Source of the DNA: Centipeda felix
GTDB taxonomy: Bacteria; Bacillota; Negativicutes; Selenomonadales; Selenomonadaceae
Reading direction: 5' to 3'
Assembly (NCBI RefSeq): GCF_900186465.1
Contig: NZ_LT891959.1
Location: forward strand, 186,001 to 250,000
Length of the DNA: 64,000 nt
Of this stretch, positions 1 through 7,612 are shown one piece after another (within the stretch, counting starts at the first letter, position 1; every line of letters begins with the position of its first letter). Made by a program: the position numbers and the translations under genes. The notes under the pieces were generated by a model. That model was given only the letters and a program-made list of their open reading frames with translations. It had not been told where the DNA came from and searched no databases.

Positions 1-8
1 TCTTTCAT
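1..8 (-). CDS. Start of a gene cut by the left window edge
   Basis: On the minus strand an ATG (8..6) followed by AAA is preceded by AGAAAGGA seven bases upstream, a good ribosome binding site. Only Met-Lys and part of a third codon are inside the window, so the product cannot be named. It lies directly downstream of the structured RNA at 39-206, so that RNA is either its leader or an associated non-coding RNA. Confidence 0.4.
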
Positions 9-38
9 CGTCGTATCCTTTCTGACAAGACAAGGTCA

Positions 39-206
39 GCGGGATACAACGAAGGCCGATGCACTTGACGTACACCGGCCGCAATTACCTAAAAATGGAC
101 ATAGCGGTAAACGGTGGGACATCGAAGTGCCGTATTCATTGCATTTTTTTGCAATGTGGTCTTCGTATGTTCCCGCCGCCTTTAATGGCCATCTCAAGGC
201 TTTGAG
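39..206 (-). ncRNA. Structured leader or non-coding RNA with alternative stems
   Basis: The minus-strand RNA can form several stems. A small hairpin sits at 193-206. A long imperfect hairpin joins 161-178 to 112-127 (about 15 pairs) and encloses a perfect 7-bp stem at 137-156. An 11-pair stem at 54-80 closes fully only as minus-strand RNA, because two of its pairs are G-U; this fixes the transcribed strand. Segment 161-178 can alternatively pair with 39-56, which overlaps the 54-80 stem, so two mutually exclusive folds are possible. That is how riboswitches and attenuators behave. A retron msr-msd RNA or another element-linked RNA placed before its protein gene is also possible. I do not recognise a named family. 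Confidence 0.45.
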
Positions 207-236
207 GTTTTAAACTGAATCACTTGATATAAGAAT

Positions 237-248
237 TTACGACCTCAT
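237..248 (-). other. Three-codon mini-ORF with a strong ribosome binding site
   Basis: The minus strand reads GAGGAGG, eight bases, then ATG AGG TCG TAA. The ribosome binding site is as good as any in the window, yet the frame is only Met-Arg-Ser. It lies upstream of the structured RNA at 39-206. It may be a leader mini-gene or a remnant of a longer gene. Confidence 0.35.
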
Positions 249-320
249 TATTCTCTCCTCCTCAAAAAGACTTCCCCTCTCCTACCTTAATTACAATTGA
301 AGGCCGCGAGTTTTTGACAA

Positions 321-381
321 ATAAAAAACCGCCGGAGTTATCCATTTAGCCTTATGGCTGAATCAGATAACTCCGGCGGTT
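321..381 (-). terminator. Rho-independent terminator after the XRE operon
   Basis: A perfect 16-bp inverted repeat (327-342 with 366-381) has a small internal hairpin in its loop (AGCC/GGCT). On the minus strand it is followed by six T residues. It ends the operon of the genes at 617-1423 and 395-601. Confidence 0.9.
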
Positions 382-394
382 AGCTCCACGTTAT

Positions 395-601
395 TTACGG
401 GGCATGTTGCGGTAGCTTCATGTTTCGTGGTTTCAATTTATTCACTTGGTAAACGACATCCTCCCAAAGGATTTTGACATACCGATTTGTTTTCTGATCC
501 TTGCGAACCAGATAAATTTGCTCATCCTCTTCAAGGATTGCATCGCAGAAGCGTGGAGGATTGGCACAGTCGCTGCATAGGCTACGAATTTGTATCTTCA
601 T
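395..601 (-). CDS. Small hypothetical protein with a Cys cluster (68 aa)
   Basis: This 68-residue protein begins 15 bases after the stop of the XRE regulator, with GAGGAGG overlapping that stop region, so the two are co-transcribed. Residues 9-19 hold a Cys-x2-Cys...Cys cluster (LCSDC then FC), which could bind a metal. The rest is charged with a basic C-terminus (KLKPRNMKL). I do not recognise a family. The pairing resembles regulator plus accessory-factor modules of mobile elements, but nothing in the sequence proves that. The local base composition is more AT-rich than the core genome to the right. Confidence 0.7.
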   Translation of the reverse strand: MKIQIRSLCSDCANPPRFCDAILEEDEQIYLVRKDQKTNRYVKILWEDVVYQVNKLKPRNMKLPQHAP

Positions 602-616
602 ACACTACGAACCTCC

Positions 617-1423
617 TCAAAAGGGGATATCATCTTCGTCGAACACTGGGGGATCATCTTCCAAGTCATTCTGCATGAATGCATCAATGACGTATCGTAT
701 GTTCTTGTCAATTTTTGGATGTCTCATGTTCTCACTGACGGTTGTATATAAGCCATCAATAAGGCGAGAAATCGTAGCTTCTCCCTTATTATCGCAAAGG
801 AACTGAGGTTCCTGTCCCGGCGAGGTCATCCAGATTTCTATGGCAAAGGTATCAGGATCTGAAAAAGATGAGTATGTTTTACAGATATTCATTAGATGTA
901 AAAGTGTACCGTTCTTCATTCGTAAGGAATAACAATCCTTATGTATCCCCGTATTGCAATCAAAGTTATGAGACGCGAAGACAACCTGAGTAACTTCTCC
1001 GACTGATTCATCGTAATCATTTGATGCATCGTACGTACGTAATTTGAATAATGGATGCCCAGTATCACCATATTGATCTTCCTGCAGTCGATTTAATTCC
1101 TCTTTCGATTCCCGTACCCAGTTAAGACTATCTGATACAGTGTCACTATTTAGCTTGCCCAAAAACGACATAAGATACTTCTCGGTCGGCGTAGCGTTTG
1201 TCAAATCTGCCCGCAGTAAAGTGTCGACATTGATCTGCAGCAACTCTGCGATCTTCATTACAAACTCGACCCCCGGCTTTGACTTTTCGTCCTTGCTGGC
1301 ACGAGAAATATATCCGGCACTAACTCCTGCACTGTTCTCAATCTCACCTATTTTTAGATCATGCTTCTTTATCAAATAGGAGATATTGTCAAAAAACAAA
1401 GTTCTATCGAAATCTGTTGGCAT
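617..1423 (-). CDS. XRE-family helix-turn-helix regulator (268 aa)
   Basis: Residues about 10-70 form a Cro/C1-type helix-turn-helix (IGEIENSAGVSAGYISRAS, then a MKIAELLQI helix). A roughly 190-residue C-terminal region of unknown fold follows and ends in a very acidic tail. An ATG ten codons further upstream (1453) is possible but would lie inside the -10 hexamer of the promoter at 1452-1480. The start at 1423 has AGAGGTG eight bases before it and is preferred. The gene is AT-rich compared with the surrounding core genes, which suggests horizontal acquisition. Two copies of TCGTCAAC spaced 30 bp apart in its promoter are candidate autoregulatory operators. Known family members repress mobile elements or control toxins; the target here is unknown. 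Confidence 0.85.
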   Translation of the reverse strand: MPTDFDRTLFFDNISYLIKKHDLKIGEIENSAGVSAGYISRASKDEKSKPGVEFVMKIAELLQINVDTLLRADLTNATPTEKYLMSFLGKLNSDTVSDSLNWVRESKEELNRLQEDQYGDTGHPLFKLRTYDASNDYDESVGEVTQVVFASHNFDCNTGIHKDCYSLRMKNGTLLHLMNICKTYSSFSDPDTFAIEIWMTSPGQEPQFLCDNKGEATISRLIDGLYTTVSENMRHPKIDKNIRYVIDAFMQNDLEDDPPVFDEDDIPF

Positions 1424-1451
1424 TTTTGTCACCTCTTTCAATTGTGATCTC

Positions 1452-1511
1452 ATTTTATCAGATATTTATGTACTCGTCAACTGTTTTTATTGATTTTATA
1501 TTTTCGTCAAC
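1452..1511 (-). promoter_or_regulatory. Promoter and repeated operator-like sites of the XRE gene
   Basis: On the minus strand TTGACG (1480..1475), a 17-bp spacer and TAAAAT (1457..1452) form a near-consensus sigma-A promoter. TCGTCAAC occurs at 1474-1481, overlapping the -35, and again at 1504-1511. The two copies are 30 bp, or about three helical turns, apart, as expected for cooperative binding of an XRE dimer. The rest of the 1424-1750 intergenic region holds no gene that I can support. Confidence 0.75.
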
Positions 1512-1697
1512 AGACTTTGTCACATGATTAACTCTACAACATTTTCTATATTATCATCCAGGATACTCCTATAAATAATATTCCTACTCACATTCATCAA
1601 AAAACTGCTGTTATGCAAATAAAGTTGACATTTCTCTTCAGCTTTACGACATAAATCAGTCAACATGAAATGGAGCACCGCAACGGAGTTCTTATGT

Positions 1698-1735
1698 AAA
1701 AACCTCGGACTGCCTATTCTCAGTCCGAGGTTTTT
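1698..1735 (-). terminator. Bidirectional terminator after the flavin reductase gene
   Basis: A 15-bp perfect stem (1698-1712 with 1721-1735, loop cctattct) is flanked by runs of A and T, so it can work on both strands. On the minus strand it ends the operon whose last gene is 1751-2200. Confidence 0.85.
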
Positions 1736-1750
1736 GATTCTAAAATATTC

Positions 1751-2200
1751 TTAGCCGATCTTCGCCGCAAGCACATCTGCCTCGCGTACCGATGTCACCA
1801 TGCCGAGATACGTCAATCCGTAGAGATCAGCAAAACGGCGCATTGTGTATTCGCCCGCCTCCAGCATCCACTTCTCAGGTGCTGCACCTTGGAAAAGGAA
1901 GGCAATCTGCCCGTGAAGACTCCCCGCCTCGACAGGACCGTAGAATCGATCCAGCAGATTGCGCACAGCGCCACAGATATTGTGCCAATAAAGCGGCGAA
2001 CCGATGACGATAAAATCCGCCGCCCGCACTTTTTCAAGCACCTCAGAGAATTGATCGCCTGGCAGCTCCTGTCCATAAACATTGATCCGATAGTCCGTAA
2101 GATTCAGCGTCTCATAGGTGTGCCCTTGCAGAAACCTCGCTGCAAGAGCTGCCGTATTTCCGTCTCTGTTCGGACTGCCGTTGATAAACAGTATATTCAT
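1751..2200 (-). CDS. Flavodoxin-fold NADPH-dependent FMN reductase
   Basis: This 149-residue protein has the phosphate-binding loop GSPNRDGNT (residues 8-16) after the first beta strand and SPLYWHN (68-74) after the third, both typical of the NADPH-dependent FMN reductase/flavodoxin family that binds FMN and reduces quinones or other small acceptors. No signal peptide is seen, so it should be cytoplasmic. It is the last gene of the leftward operon starting at 7481, 17 bases after the preceding hydrolase gene, and it ends at a strong terminator. The exact substrate cannot be told from sequence. Confidence 0.85.
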   Translation of the reverse strand: MNILFINGSPNRDGNTAALAARFLQGHTYETLNLTDYRINVYGQELPGDQFSEVLEKVRAADFIVIGSPLYWHNICGAVRNLLDRFYGPVEAGSLHGQIAFLFQGAAPEKWMLEAGEYTMRRFADLYGLTYLGMVTSVREADVLAAKIG

Positions 2201-2217
2201 ACCGTTGCCTCCTCATT

Positions 2218-3207
2218 TTATCTTTGTGCTATCCAAAAATCTGCGGCACGGTTCAGCCATCCTTCGGCAGCAGTGCCCTCACCAAGCCCGAAGCCATGCG
2301 GCAGACCTTTAAACACTTCGATCTCTGCCGCCTGTCCGTTTCTGCGGATCGCCTGTGTACGCCGCTGCATCGTCTGCCATGAGGCAATGCCATCGGCCGT
2401 CCCGACACAGCTGTATGTCGGCGGCTCTGTACCATAGACCTCCGACAAGTCCGTATACTGCATAATGACGGCGGCAGGACGCGGATATGAACGCTGTCCA
2501 AACGCCTCCGTTCCATGCGAACCGACCCACGCTGCCATACGCGCTCCCGCCGAGCCGCCCCAGAGGGAGTAACCACGCATGTCAACGCCCAGTTCTGCCG
2601 CATGTTCGTGGAGAAAGGCAACCGCGCGTGAAAGATCTTCGCACGCCGTCTGCGCACGCGGTCGATAGATCAGTGCAAAGGCGTTCACTCCGCGCTCAGA
2701 GAGGACGAGCGCATGTGGAAAACTGTCCTGCATCGCCCCCACATAGGCAAATCCGCCGCCCGCACTCACGACGGCGACAGGCGCTCCCGTTCGCCCACGA
2801 AAGAAAAACAGCCCTGTATCACGCTTCGCGGGGTCGCGCCGCATCTCCTCCTCTGTGTAGATCGGATAGAAAATCCGATGCCCCGCCGCTGCGTCTGCCG
2901 CAAGCCGATTCACAACTGCCACGGTTCGCGCAGGCGAGATGTGAGAATACCATGCCAGGCGCAGACTGCCGAGCGTATCGCCATCCATGTACCCGCTCTG
3001 TACGGGAAAGAGCAGCCGACCGTACGGTGCAAACAGGAGTGCCCTTGCCACATCCTCCACGCAGGACTCTGCTGAAAACACGCTCATCTCCTCCTCTGCA
3101 TCGGTGCCGGTCTGTATGTTTTCTGCCTCCCGCGCAAAGGATAAACAGCTGCCGAAGCACAGCATAGCCGCCGCTGCTGCAATGATGCCGCAGACGAAAA
3201 GCCGCAT
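2218..3207 (-). CDS. Exported alpha/beta hydrolase (esterase/lipase-like)
   Basis: The N-terminus is a hydrophobic signal peptide (residues about 3-24). The hydrolase core has an oxyanion region SAGGGFAYVG, the nucleophile elbow GGSAGAR (Ser near residue 219), a candidate Asp in GTADG and the catalytic His in LPHGFGLG close to the C-terminus. This fits BD-FAE/carboxylesterase-like alpha/beta hydrolases acting outside the cytoplasmic membrane. An ATG eight codons upstream (3231) is an alternative start; neither has a strong ribosome binding site. The gene follows the aldo/keto reductase in the same operon. The substrate is unknown. Confidence 0.8.
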   Translation of the reverse strand: MRLFVCGIIAAAAAMLCFGSCLSFAREAENIQTGTDAEEEMSVFSAESCVEDVARALLFAPYGRLLFPVQSGYMDGDTLGSLRLAWYSHISPARTVAVVNRLAADAAAGHRIFYPIYTEEEMRRDPAKRDTGLFFFRGRTGAPVAVVSAGGGFAYVGAMQDSFPHALVLSERGVNAFALIYRPRAQTACEDLSRAVAFLHEHAAELGVDMRGYSLWGGSAGARMAAWVGSHGTEAFGQRSYPRPAAVIMQYTDLSEVYGTEPPTYSCVGTADGIASWQTMQRRTQAIRRNGQAAEIEVFKGLPHGFGLGEGTAAEGWLNRAADFWIAQR

Positions 3208-3250
3208 ACCGTCACCACTACGTTCCCTCATTTCTATTCTTCGCTATGCC

Positions 3251-4108
3251 TCAATCGTGAATCCTGCGCTCGTGCAGCCATTTCACAAACGCAGGGTCGT
3301 CGTGGTTGACGATCTCGCTGTGCCCGAGGTCGAGTTTTGCGATCTCTGCCATCTCCGCCTCATTCAGCGCAAAGTCCCAGATATCGAGATTTACCGCGAT
3401 GCGCTCAGCACGCACGGACTTCGGCAGGATCGACACGCCACGCTGCGTATTCCAGCGGAGTGCCACCTGCGCCGCCGTCTTTCCGTACTTCTCCCCGATC
3501 TTCGTCAGTACGGGATGCGTAAAGATGCCGTGTTTGCCCTCGGCGAGCGGTCCCCATGCCTGCGGCACGACACCGTACTCCTTCATCGTCGCGAGTGCCG
3601 CCTCCTGCTGAAAGAACGGATGCAGCTCCACCTGATTCACCATTGGCTTTATCTCCACCGTCTCACAGAAGTTCGCAAGCACGGCAGGATAGAAGTTCGA
3701 CACGCCGATCGCCCGAATCTTCCCCGCGCGGTGCAGCTCCTCGAGCCGCCGCCACGCGCCGAAGAAATCCCCCATCGGCTGATGAATGAGGTAGAGATCG
3801 AGATAGTCCAACCCGAGTTTTTGCAGGGAACGCTCAAACGCCGTACCCGCCGCCTCATAGGAGATATCCTGCACCCAGAGCTTCGTTGTGATGAACAGTT
3901 CCTCACGCGGCACACCCGACTTTGCAATCGCCGCACCCACCGCCTCCTCGTTCTGATATGCTGCCGCCGTGTCGATCAGGCGGTAGCCCTGCCGAATCGC
4001 CTCGATGGTCACGCGCTCACACTCTGCAAGGTCGGGAATCTGGAACACGCCGAAGCCCTCAAGCGGCATCATTACACCATTATTGAGTTTTACATTTTCC
4101 ACTGCCAT
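3251..4108 (-). CDS. Aldo/keto reductase
   Basis: This 285-residue protein carries the complete tetrad of the aldo/keto reductase family: Asp46 and Tyr51 (LIDTAAAYQNE), Lys76 (ITTKLW) and His109 (LIHQP). The NADPH-binding region includes ILPKSVRAERI near residues 230-240. It resembles the 2,5-diketogluconate reductase/YvgN branch, which reduces small dicarbonyls and aldehydes such as methylglyoxal. It lies 12 bases after the flavodoxin gene and 43 bases before the next hydrolase gene. With flavin proteins and a MerR regulator around it, reactive-carbonyl or quinone detoxification is a reasonable inference. Confidence 0.9.
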   Translation of the reverse strand: MAVENVKLNNGVMMPLEGFGVFQIPDLAECERVTIEAIRQGYRLIDTAAAYQNEEAVGAAIAKSGVPREELFITTKLWVQDISYEAAGTAFERSLQKLGLDYLDLYLIHQPMGDFFGAWRRLEELHRAGKIRAIGVSNFYPAVLANFCETVEIKPMVNQVELHPFFQQEAALATMKEYGVVPQAWGPLAEGKHGIFTHPVLTKIGEKYGKTAAQVALRWNTQRGVSILPKSVRAERIAVNLDIWDFALNEAEMAEIAKLDLGHSEIVNHDDPAFVKWLHERRIHD

Positions 4109-4120
4109 TTGAAATCCTCC

Positions 4121-4774
4121 TTAATATCCTTGTTTCGACATCCATTCATAGAGTGCCGTCCGCGCCTCCTCGGGCGACTTCTGCGCGATATGTCCCTGGA
4201 GTGCAAAGCCCTCCCTGACATCCGCCTTTGTCACGTCCGCAATCGACCGCTGCGTATCAGAGAGCCCGCTCCCTTCATGTGTGCAGAACGGCAGGATGAT
4301 CTTGCCCGCGAAATTCTCCCGATCGAGGAAGGTGTAGACAGGCATCGGCATGTCGCTCCACCAGATCGGATAACCGAGAAAGACGACATCGTACTTGCTG
4401 AGATCGGGCAGCTCGCCGACGATTTCAGGACGGGCGTTTTCTTCCTTCTCTTGCTTGGCGGCTTCCGTCGCGGGACGGTATTCCTTCGGATACGGCTTGA
4501 CGGTCTTGATTTCAAAGATGTCACCGTGCGTGCGTTCGGCGATCATCTCTGCAAGAATCTTTGTGTTTCCCTTCTCGATGTAGCCGACACCGCCTGTGTT
4601 TTCGTCGGCGCGCGAGAAGTACACGACAAGGACACGCTGATCGCTTCGTGCAGATGCTGTCGTCTGTGTTTCTTTCTGTGCAGAAGTATCTGCGCCCGTT
4701 TGCGCATTGCCTCCGCCGCACGCTGTCAGCAGCAGCATCATCGTCGTCATCAGGATTGTCAATAGGGTTCTCAT
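4121..4774 (-). CDS. Flavodoxin-domain lipoprotein
   Basis: The first 19 residues are a lipoprotein signal with lipobox LTAC (Cys19), followed by a Gln/Thr-rich linker to about residue 45. The flavodoxin domain then begins (VLVVYFSRADENT) and includes GYPIWWSDMP, a typical FMN-binding aromatic loop, and a Gly/Ser loop at THEGSG. Lipid-anchored flavodoxins of this type occur in anaerobic Firmicutes; they presumably move electrons at the outer face of the membrane. The gene is 12 bases from the downstream reductase. The redox partner is not evident. Confidence 0.87.
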   Translation of the reverse strand: MRTLLTILMTTMMLLLTACGGGNAQTGADTSAQKETQTTASARSDQRVLVVYFSRADENTGGVGYIEKGNTKILAEMIAERTHGDIFEIKTVKPYPKEYRPATEAAKQEKEENARPEIVGELPDLSKYDVVFLGYPIWWSDMPMPVYTFLDRENFAGKIILPFCTHEGSGLSDTQRSIADVTKADVREGFALQGHIAQKSPEEARTALYEWMSKQGY

Positions 4775-4822
4775 GTCATGACCTCCATTTCATTCGATTC
4801 CCATATGTTTACTTTGCCAAAT

Positions 4823-5264
4823 CTATTGCGCAGGTGCGAGCAGTTTCAATAATTCTGCATCGTGGTGATGTACGAGCTTCGTATCAGCGTCAAACATCAT
4901 GGTTGCGCCTCCTTGCAGTGTATAGGCATCCCAATTCGGCATGCCGGGCGCTTCGGGTTTTCCCGTGCGGGCGAAATTAATCCAAGCGCGGCTCATCTGC
5001 GCTTCGATTTTCTTTGCCTCCGCGCTTGTGCCGATGCTTTTCTCCGCGCGGTCAATGTTGTGAAATACAAAGGGAATCTCTGCCGTGTGGTAGGACATAT
5101 GTCTCATCGGTGGCAATGAGGTCATTTTTGTGTACCGTCCCATGAAAGCGATCCGATATATCTGTGCCGAGGGGAAGCGGCATTGCCCATGCGGAGCCGA
5201 CAGTGAGGCCGAGCGACATAGTCGCCGCCGCGATAAAGCTCTTGCCCTTTTTCATTGACATCAT
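4823..5264 (-). pseudogene. Remnant of an exported type-B carboxylesterase
   Basis: The first reading frame (5264 down to 5052) begins MMSMKKGKSF with a clear signal peptide ending AWA, then runs out after about 70 residues. A second frame (5143 down to 4823) encodes the C-terminal end of a type-B carboxylesterase: YHTAEIPFVF, an ARTGKPEAPGMPNWDAY block and a KLLAP ending. The Ser-containing core of roughly 400 residues found in complete family members is absent, and the two parts are in different frames. An internal deletion with a frameshift explains this best. The signal-peptide frame may still be translated as a small exported peptide. Confidence 0.75.
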
Positions 5265-5273
5265 CTCATTCCA

Positions 5274-6368
5274 TCAAAGATTCTTTGCGTAGAACATCTG
5301 GAGCTGCGCCACCGCCTGATCCACGTACTCAGGCACCCAGTAGGTACGGATGTGGCTCGCGCTCGGAATCAGGAAAAGCTCTTTGTTTTCCGTGCCGGTC
5401 GCCTTGGCAAAGGCATCCTTCGTCATATAGAGGGTGTCCGCCTTCTCGCCTGCAATCATCAGGAGGGGCTGATTGATCAGCTCCATACGATCCTCCACAT
5501 CAAACGCCATGAGCTTCATAAAGGATTCGGTGGTGTAGATTCCCGTAGCGTTCGGATGACGGTGGGAGAGGCCGTAGTATTCGATGCCGTCGCGATAGAG
5601 CGTGTTTTCGGGAAGCTCCGCCATCTTGGCGCGGAGCTGTTCATCGGTGGCGTTCGGCGGGAGGAATCCCTCATAGACAATTTCCCCTGCGAGCTCCTTC
5701 TCCCGTGCATCCGCTGCCTTTTGCAGACGTGTCTGGATGCCCTTGATGTCCGCATCCTGGAAACCGTTCCGACGCACCCTGCCGGAGTTGAACATCGACA
5801 GCGCGGCAACCGCCTTGATGCGCTTGTCGGTCTGCGCCGCCGCGAGTGTATAGCCGCCGCCGCCGCAAATGCCGAGCGCACCGATGCGGGTCTTGTCCAC
5901 CTTCGGCAGCTGAGACAGATAGTCCACCATGCCGCTGACATCCTCGATGCGGTTCGAGGGATAGTCCCTCAGTCTCGGCGTGCCGCCGCTCGCGCCCTGA
6001 TAGCGTGCATCGCAGGCAAGGGCGATGTATCCAAGCTCCGCCAGTCGCTGTGCATACAGCCCTGCCACCTGCTCCTTGCTCGCGCCGTTGGGATGCGCCA
6101 CGGTCACGGCAGCATATTTCTTGTCGCTCGTTTCATCGTAGTCTGCGGGAAGGTAGAGATTCGCGGCAACCTCGATGCCCTCCACTTCGTACGTTACGGG
6201 GCGGATGTTCACCTTGCCCGTGACATTCTCCGTCAGTGCGCCCTGATAGACGAGCCCGAACGGATTCTCGTTCGGACGCTTGCTCTCGCTCGCCGAGGCA
6301 CCGCCGCCCCCGAATGCAAAGAGTCCGAGAGACATCAAAAGTGCTGATTTCATGATTGATTTTTTCAT
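5274..6368 (-). CDS. Exported alpha/beta hydrolase with Cys nucleophile elbow
   Basis: Chosen start 6368 has AAAGGAAG eight bases upstream; a TTG seven codons earlier lacks one. A signal peptide covers residues about 1-27. The core looks like the dienelactone-hydrolase/YcjY-like group of alpha/beta hydrolases, but the nucleophile elbow is LGICGGGGYT, with Cys near residue 168 where esterases have Ser. Supporting elements are AHPNGASKEQ (oxyanion region), LMIAGEKAD (acid region) and a His in SASHIRTYW near the C-terminus. Dienelactone hydrolase also uses a Cys nucleophile, so activity is plausible. It lies between two other operon members, the carboxylesterase remnant and the 6405-7481 hydrolase. 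Confidence 0.85.
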   Translation of the reverse strand: MKKSIMKSALLMSLGLFAFGGGGASASESKRPNENPFGLVYQGALTENVTGKVNIRPVTYEVEGIEVAANLYLPADYDETSDKKYAAVTVAHPNGASKEQVAGLYAQRLAELGYIALACDARYQGASGGTPRLRDYPSNRIEDVSGMVDYLSQLPKVDKTRIGALGICGGGGYTLAAAQTDKRIKAVAALSMFNSGRVRRNGFQDADIKGIQTRLQKAADAREKELAGEIVYEGFLPPNATDEQLRAKMAELPENTLYRDGIEYYGLSHRHPNATGIYTTESFMKLMAFDVEDRMELINQPLLMIAGEKADTLYMTKDAFAKATGTENKELFLIPSASHIRTYWVPEYVDQAVAQLQMFYAKNL

Positions 6369-6404
6369 TGGTAAAACTTCCTTTCCCAAATCCCCAAATG
6401 ATTA

Positions 6405-7481
6405 TTACTTTTTATCCAAGCCCTTCTCGTGCATCCATCGCTCCATCTCCGCCGCGACCTCTGCGTTGTTGAGGTCGGACATGAGGAAGTGCGTGTTTCC
6501 TTTGATGCCAACATCGGGCAGAACGATAATCTCCGCATCGCCGCCATGTGTCCGCACGACCTCCGCCCAGCGGCTTGCGAGGTTCAGCCGCGTGCGCCAG
6601 TTGTCGAGCCCCCAGATTTCGTGCGGCTTATCGCCCGTCGGGATCTTGTCGCCGAAATAGACGACCATCGGCGTTTTCAGAAGAGCCTCGAACTCCTCCG
6701 CCGTCACCTCCATTCCGCGCGCGGGGAACGGGCTTGTTGTCTCCTCAACCACAGGCACCTCGCCCGGCGGGAACGGGAACGTACCCGGTTCGAGAGCGAT
6801 CACGCCCTTCACTTTGGGACTGCGAATCGCCGCGAGCCACCCCGGACCGCCGCCCGCCGAGTGCGTGATGAGGACATTATCGCCCGTATGGTCAATGACC
6901 GCCTCCATTGCCTTTGCGACAACCTCCACATCGAATTTTCCCGTGTCGGGTGTCATCTGATGGAAGAACTGCCGCAGCGACTCCTCGTCGCGCGGGAACG
7001 CCATGCCATCGAAGATCATCGGGTACTGCCCGATGCGGAAGTTGTTGAACCAGAGTTGATCCTGCGGCTGTGCTTTGAGCTCTGCGGGCACGGTCGACTG
7101 TCCTGCACGCCCGCGGCGCGGTTCATCCACGATGTAGGTCGCCCACCCCTTTGCGAGGAAGATGTTCTGGAAGCCGTCGCGCCCGTCGGGTGTCGTCTCC
7201 CACGTCTTGCCCGACTGTCCGTAGCCGTGCAGGAAAATGAGCGCGTTCTTCTTCGCCTTTACGGGACGCTGCCAGAACACATAGGCAGCATCGCCGTGCA
7301 GTGTCTCACCGTCGTAGTTCGTCGGTTCGCTGTCCTTGTATACGCCGGGCGCGGTAATTGTCACGCCGCCCGCCATAAAGCTGCCTTGATCCTCGATTGT
7401 CACGGGACGGCTCAGTGCCTCGACACTCCCCATAAATAGACTGACCAAAAGTGCTGCCGTCAAAGCATACTGTGTTCGCAT
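6405..7481 (-). CDS. Exported alpha/beta hydrolase, first gene of the MerR-linked operon
   Basis: This 358-residue protein starts with a signal peptide (residues 1-22). The hydrolase signature includes LHGYGQSGKTWE (oxyanion hole, 84-95) and THSAGG (nucleophile Ser208), with a candidate catalytic His in GNTHFL near the C-terminus. The mature enzyme should be periplasmic or surface-exposed. An AGGAGG site lies nine bases before the ATG. It is the first gene after a promoter whose 19-bp spacer contains a palindrome, the arrangement used by MerR-family activators. The natural substrate is not identifiable. Confidence 0.85.
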   Translation of the reverse strand: MRTQYALTAALLVSLFMGSVEALSRPVTIEDQGSFMAGGVTITAPGVYKDSEPTNYDGETLHGDAAYVFWQRPVKAKKNALIFLHGYGQSGKTWETTPDGRDGFQNIFLAKGWATYIVDEPRRGRAGQSTVPAELKAQPQDQLWFNNFRIGQYPMIFDGMAFPRDEESLRQFFHQMTPDTGKFDVEVVAKAMEAVIDHTGDNVLITHSAGGGPGWLAAIRSPKVKGVIALEPGTFPFPPGEVPVVEETTSPFPARGMEVTAEEFEALLKTPMVVYFGDKIPTGDKPHEIWGLDNWRTRLNLASRWAEVVRTHGGDAEIIVLPDVGIKGNTHFLMSDLNNAEVAAEMERWMHEKGLDKK

Positions 7482-7519
7482 GATATCATCCTCCTAAAAC
7501 AGATCTCCTCGGAGAGGAC

Positions 7520-7548
7520 TTGCCCTGCCCTGCCATCCGTAGTACAAT
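7520..7548 (+). promoter_or_regulatory. Promoter of the MerR-family gene
   Basis: TTGCCC (7520-7525), a 17-bp spacer and TACAAT (7543-7548) form a standard-spacing promoter reading toward the regulator at 7613. Its -10 lies close to the MerR palindrome (7563-7577), so the regulator can also control itself. Confidence 0.65.
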
Positions 7549-7551
7549 GCT

Positions 7552-7582
7552 ATCATAACAGGCGGTAGCAGCTACCGTGCAA
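7552..7582 (-). promoter_or_regulatory. MerR-type promoter with 19-bp spacer and palindromic operator
   Basis: On the minus strand TTGCAC (7582..7577), a 19-bp spacer and TATGAT (7557..7552) drive the operon 7481-1751. The spacer begins with the palindrome CGGTAGC-A-GCTACCG (7563-7577). Over-long 19-bp spacers with a dyad between the -35 and -10 are the hallmark of MerR-activated promoters, where the regulator untwists the DNA. The MerR gene is divergent, starting 31 bp away. Confidence 0.85.
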
Positions 7583-7612
7583 GCCCTTTTTGAAGTTTTT
7601 TGGAGGAAAATC

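Noticed and set aside
2987-4765. 592-codon plus-strand open frame opposite the aldo/keto reductase and flavodoxin genes
   Set aside because: It is antisense to two well-supported genes, has no ribosome binding site and shows the His/Arg/Leu-rich composition of a GC-rich shadow frame.
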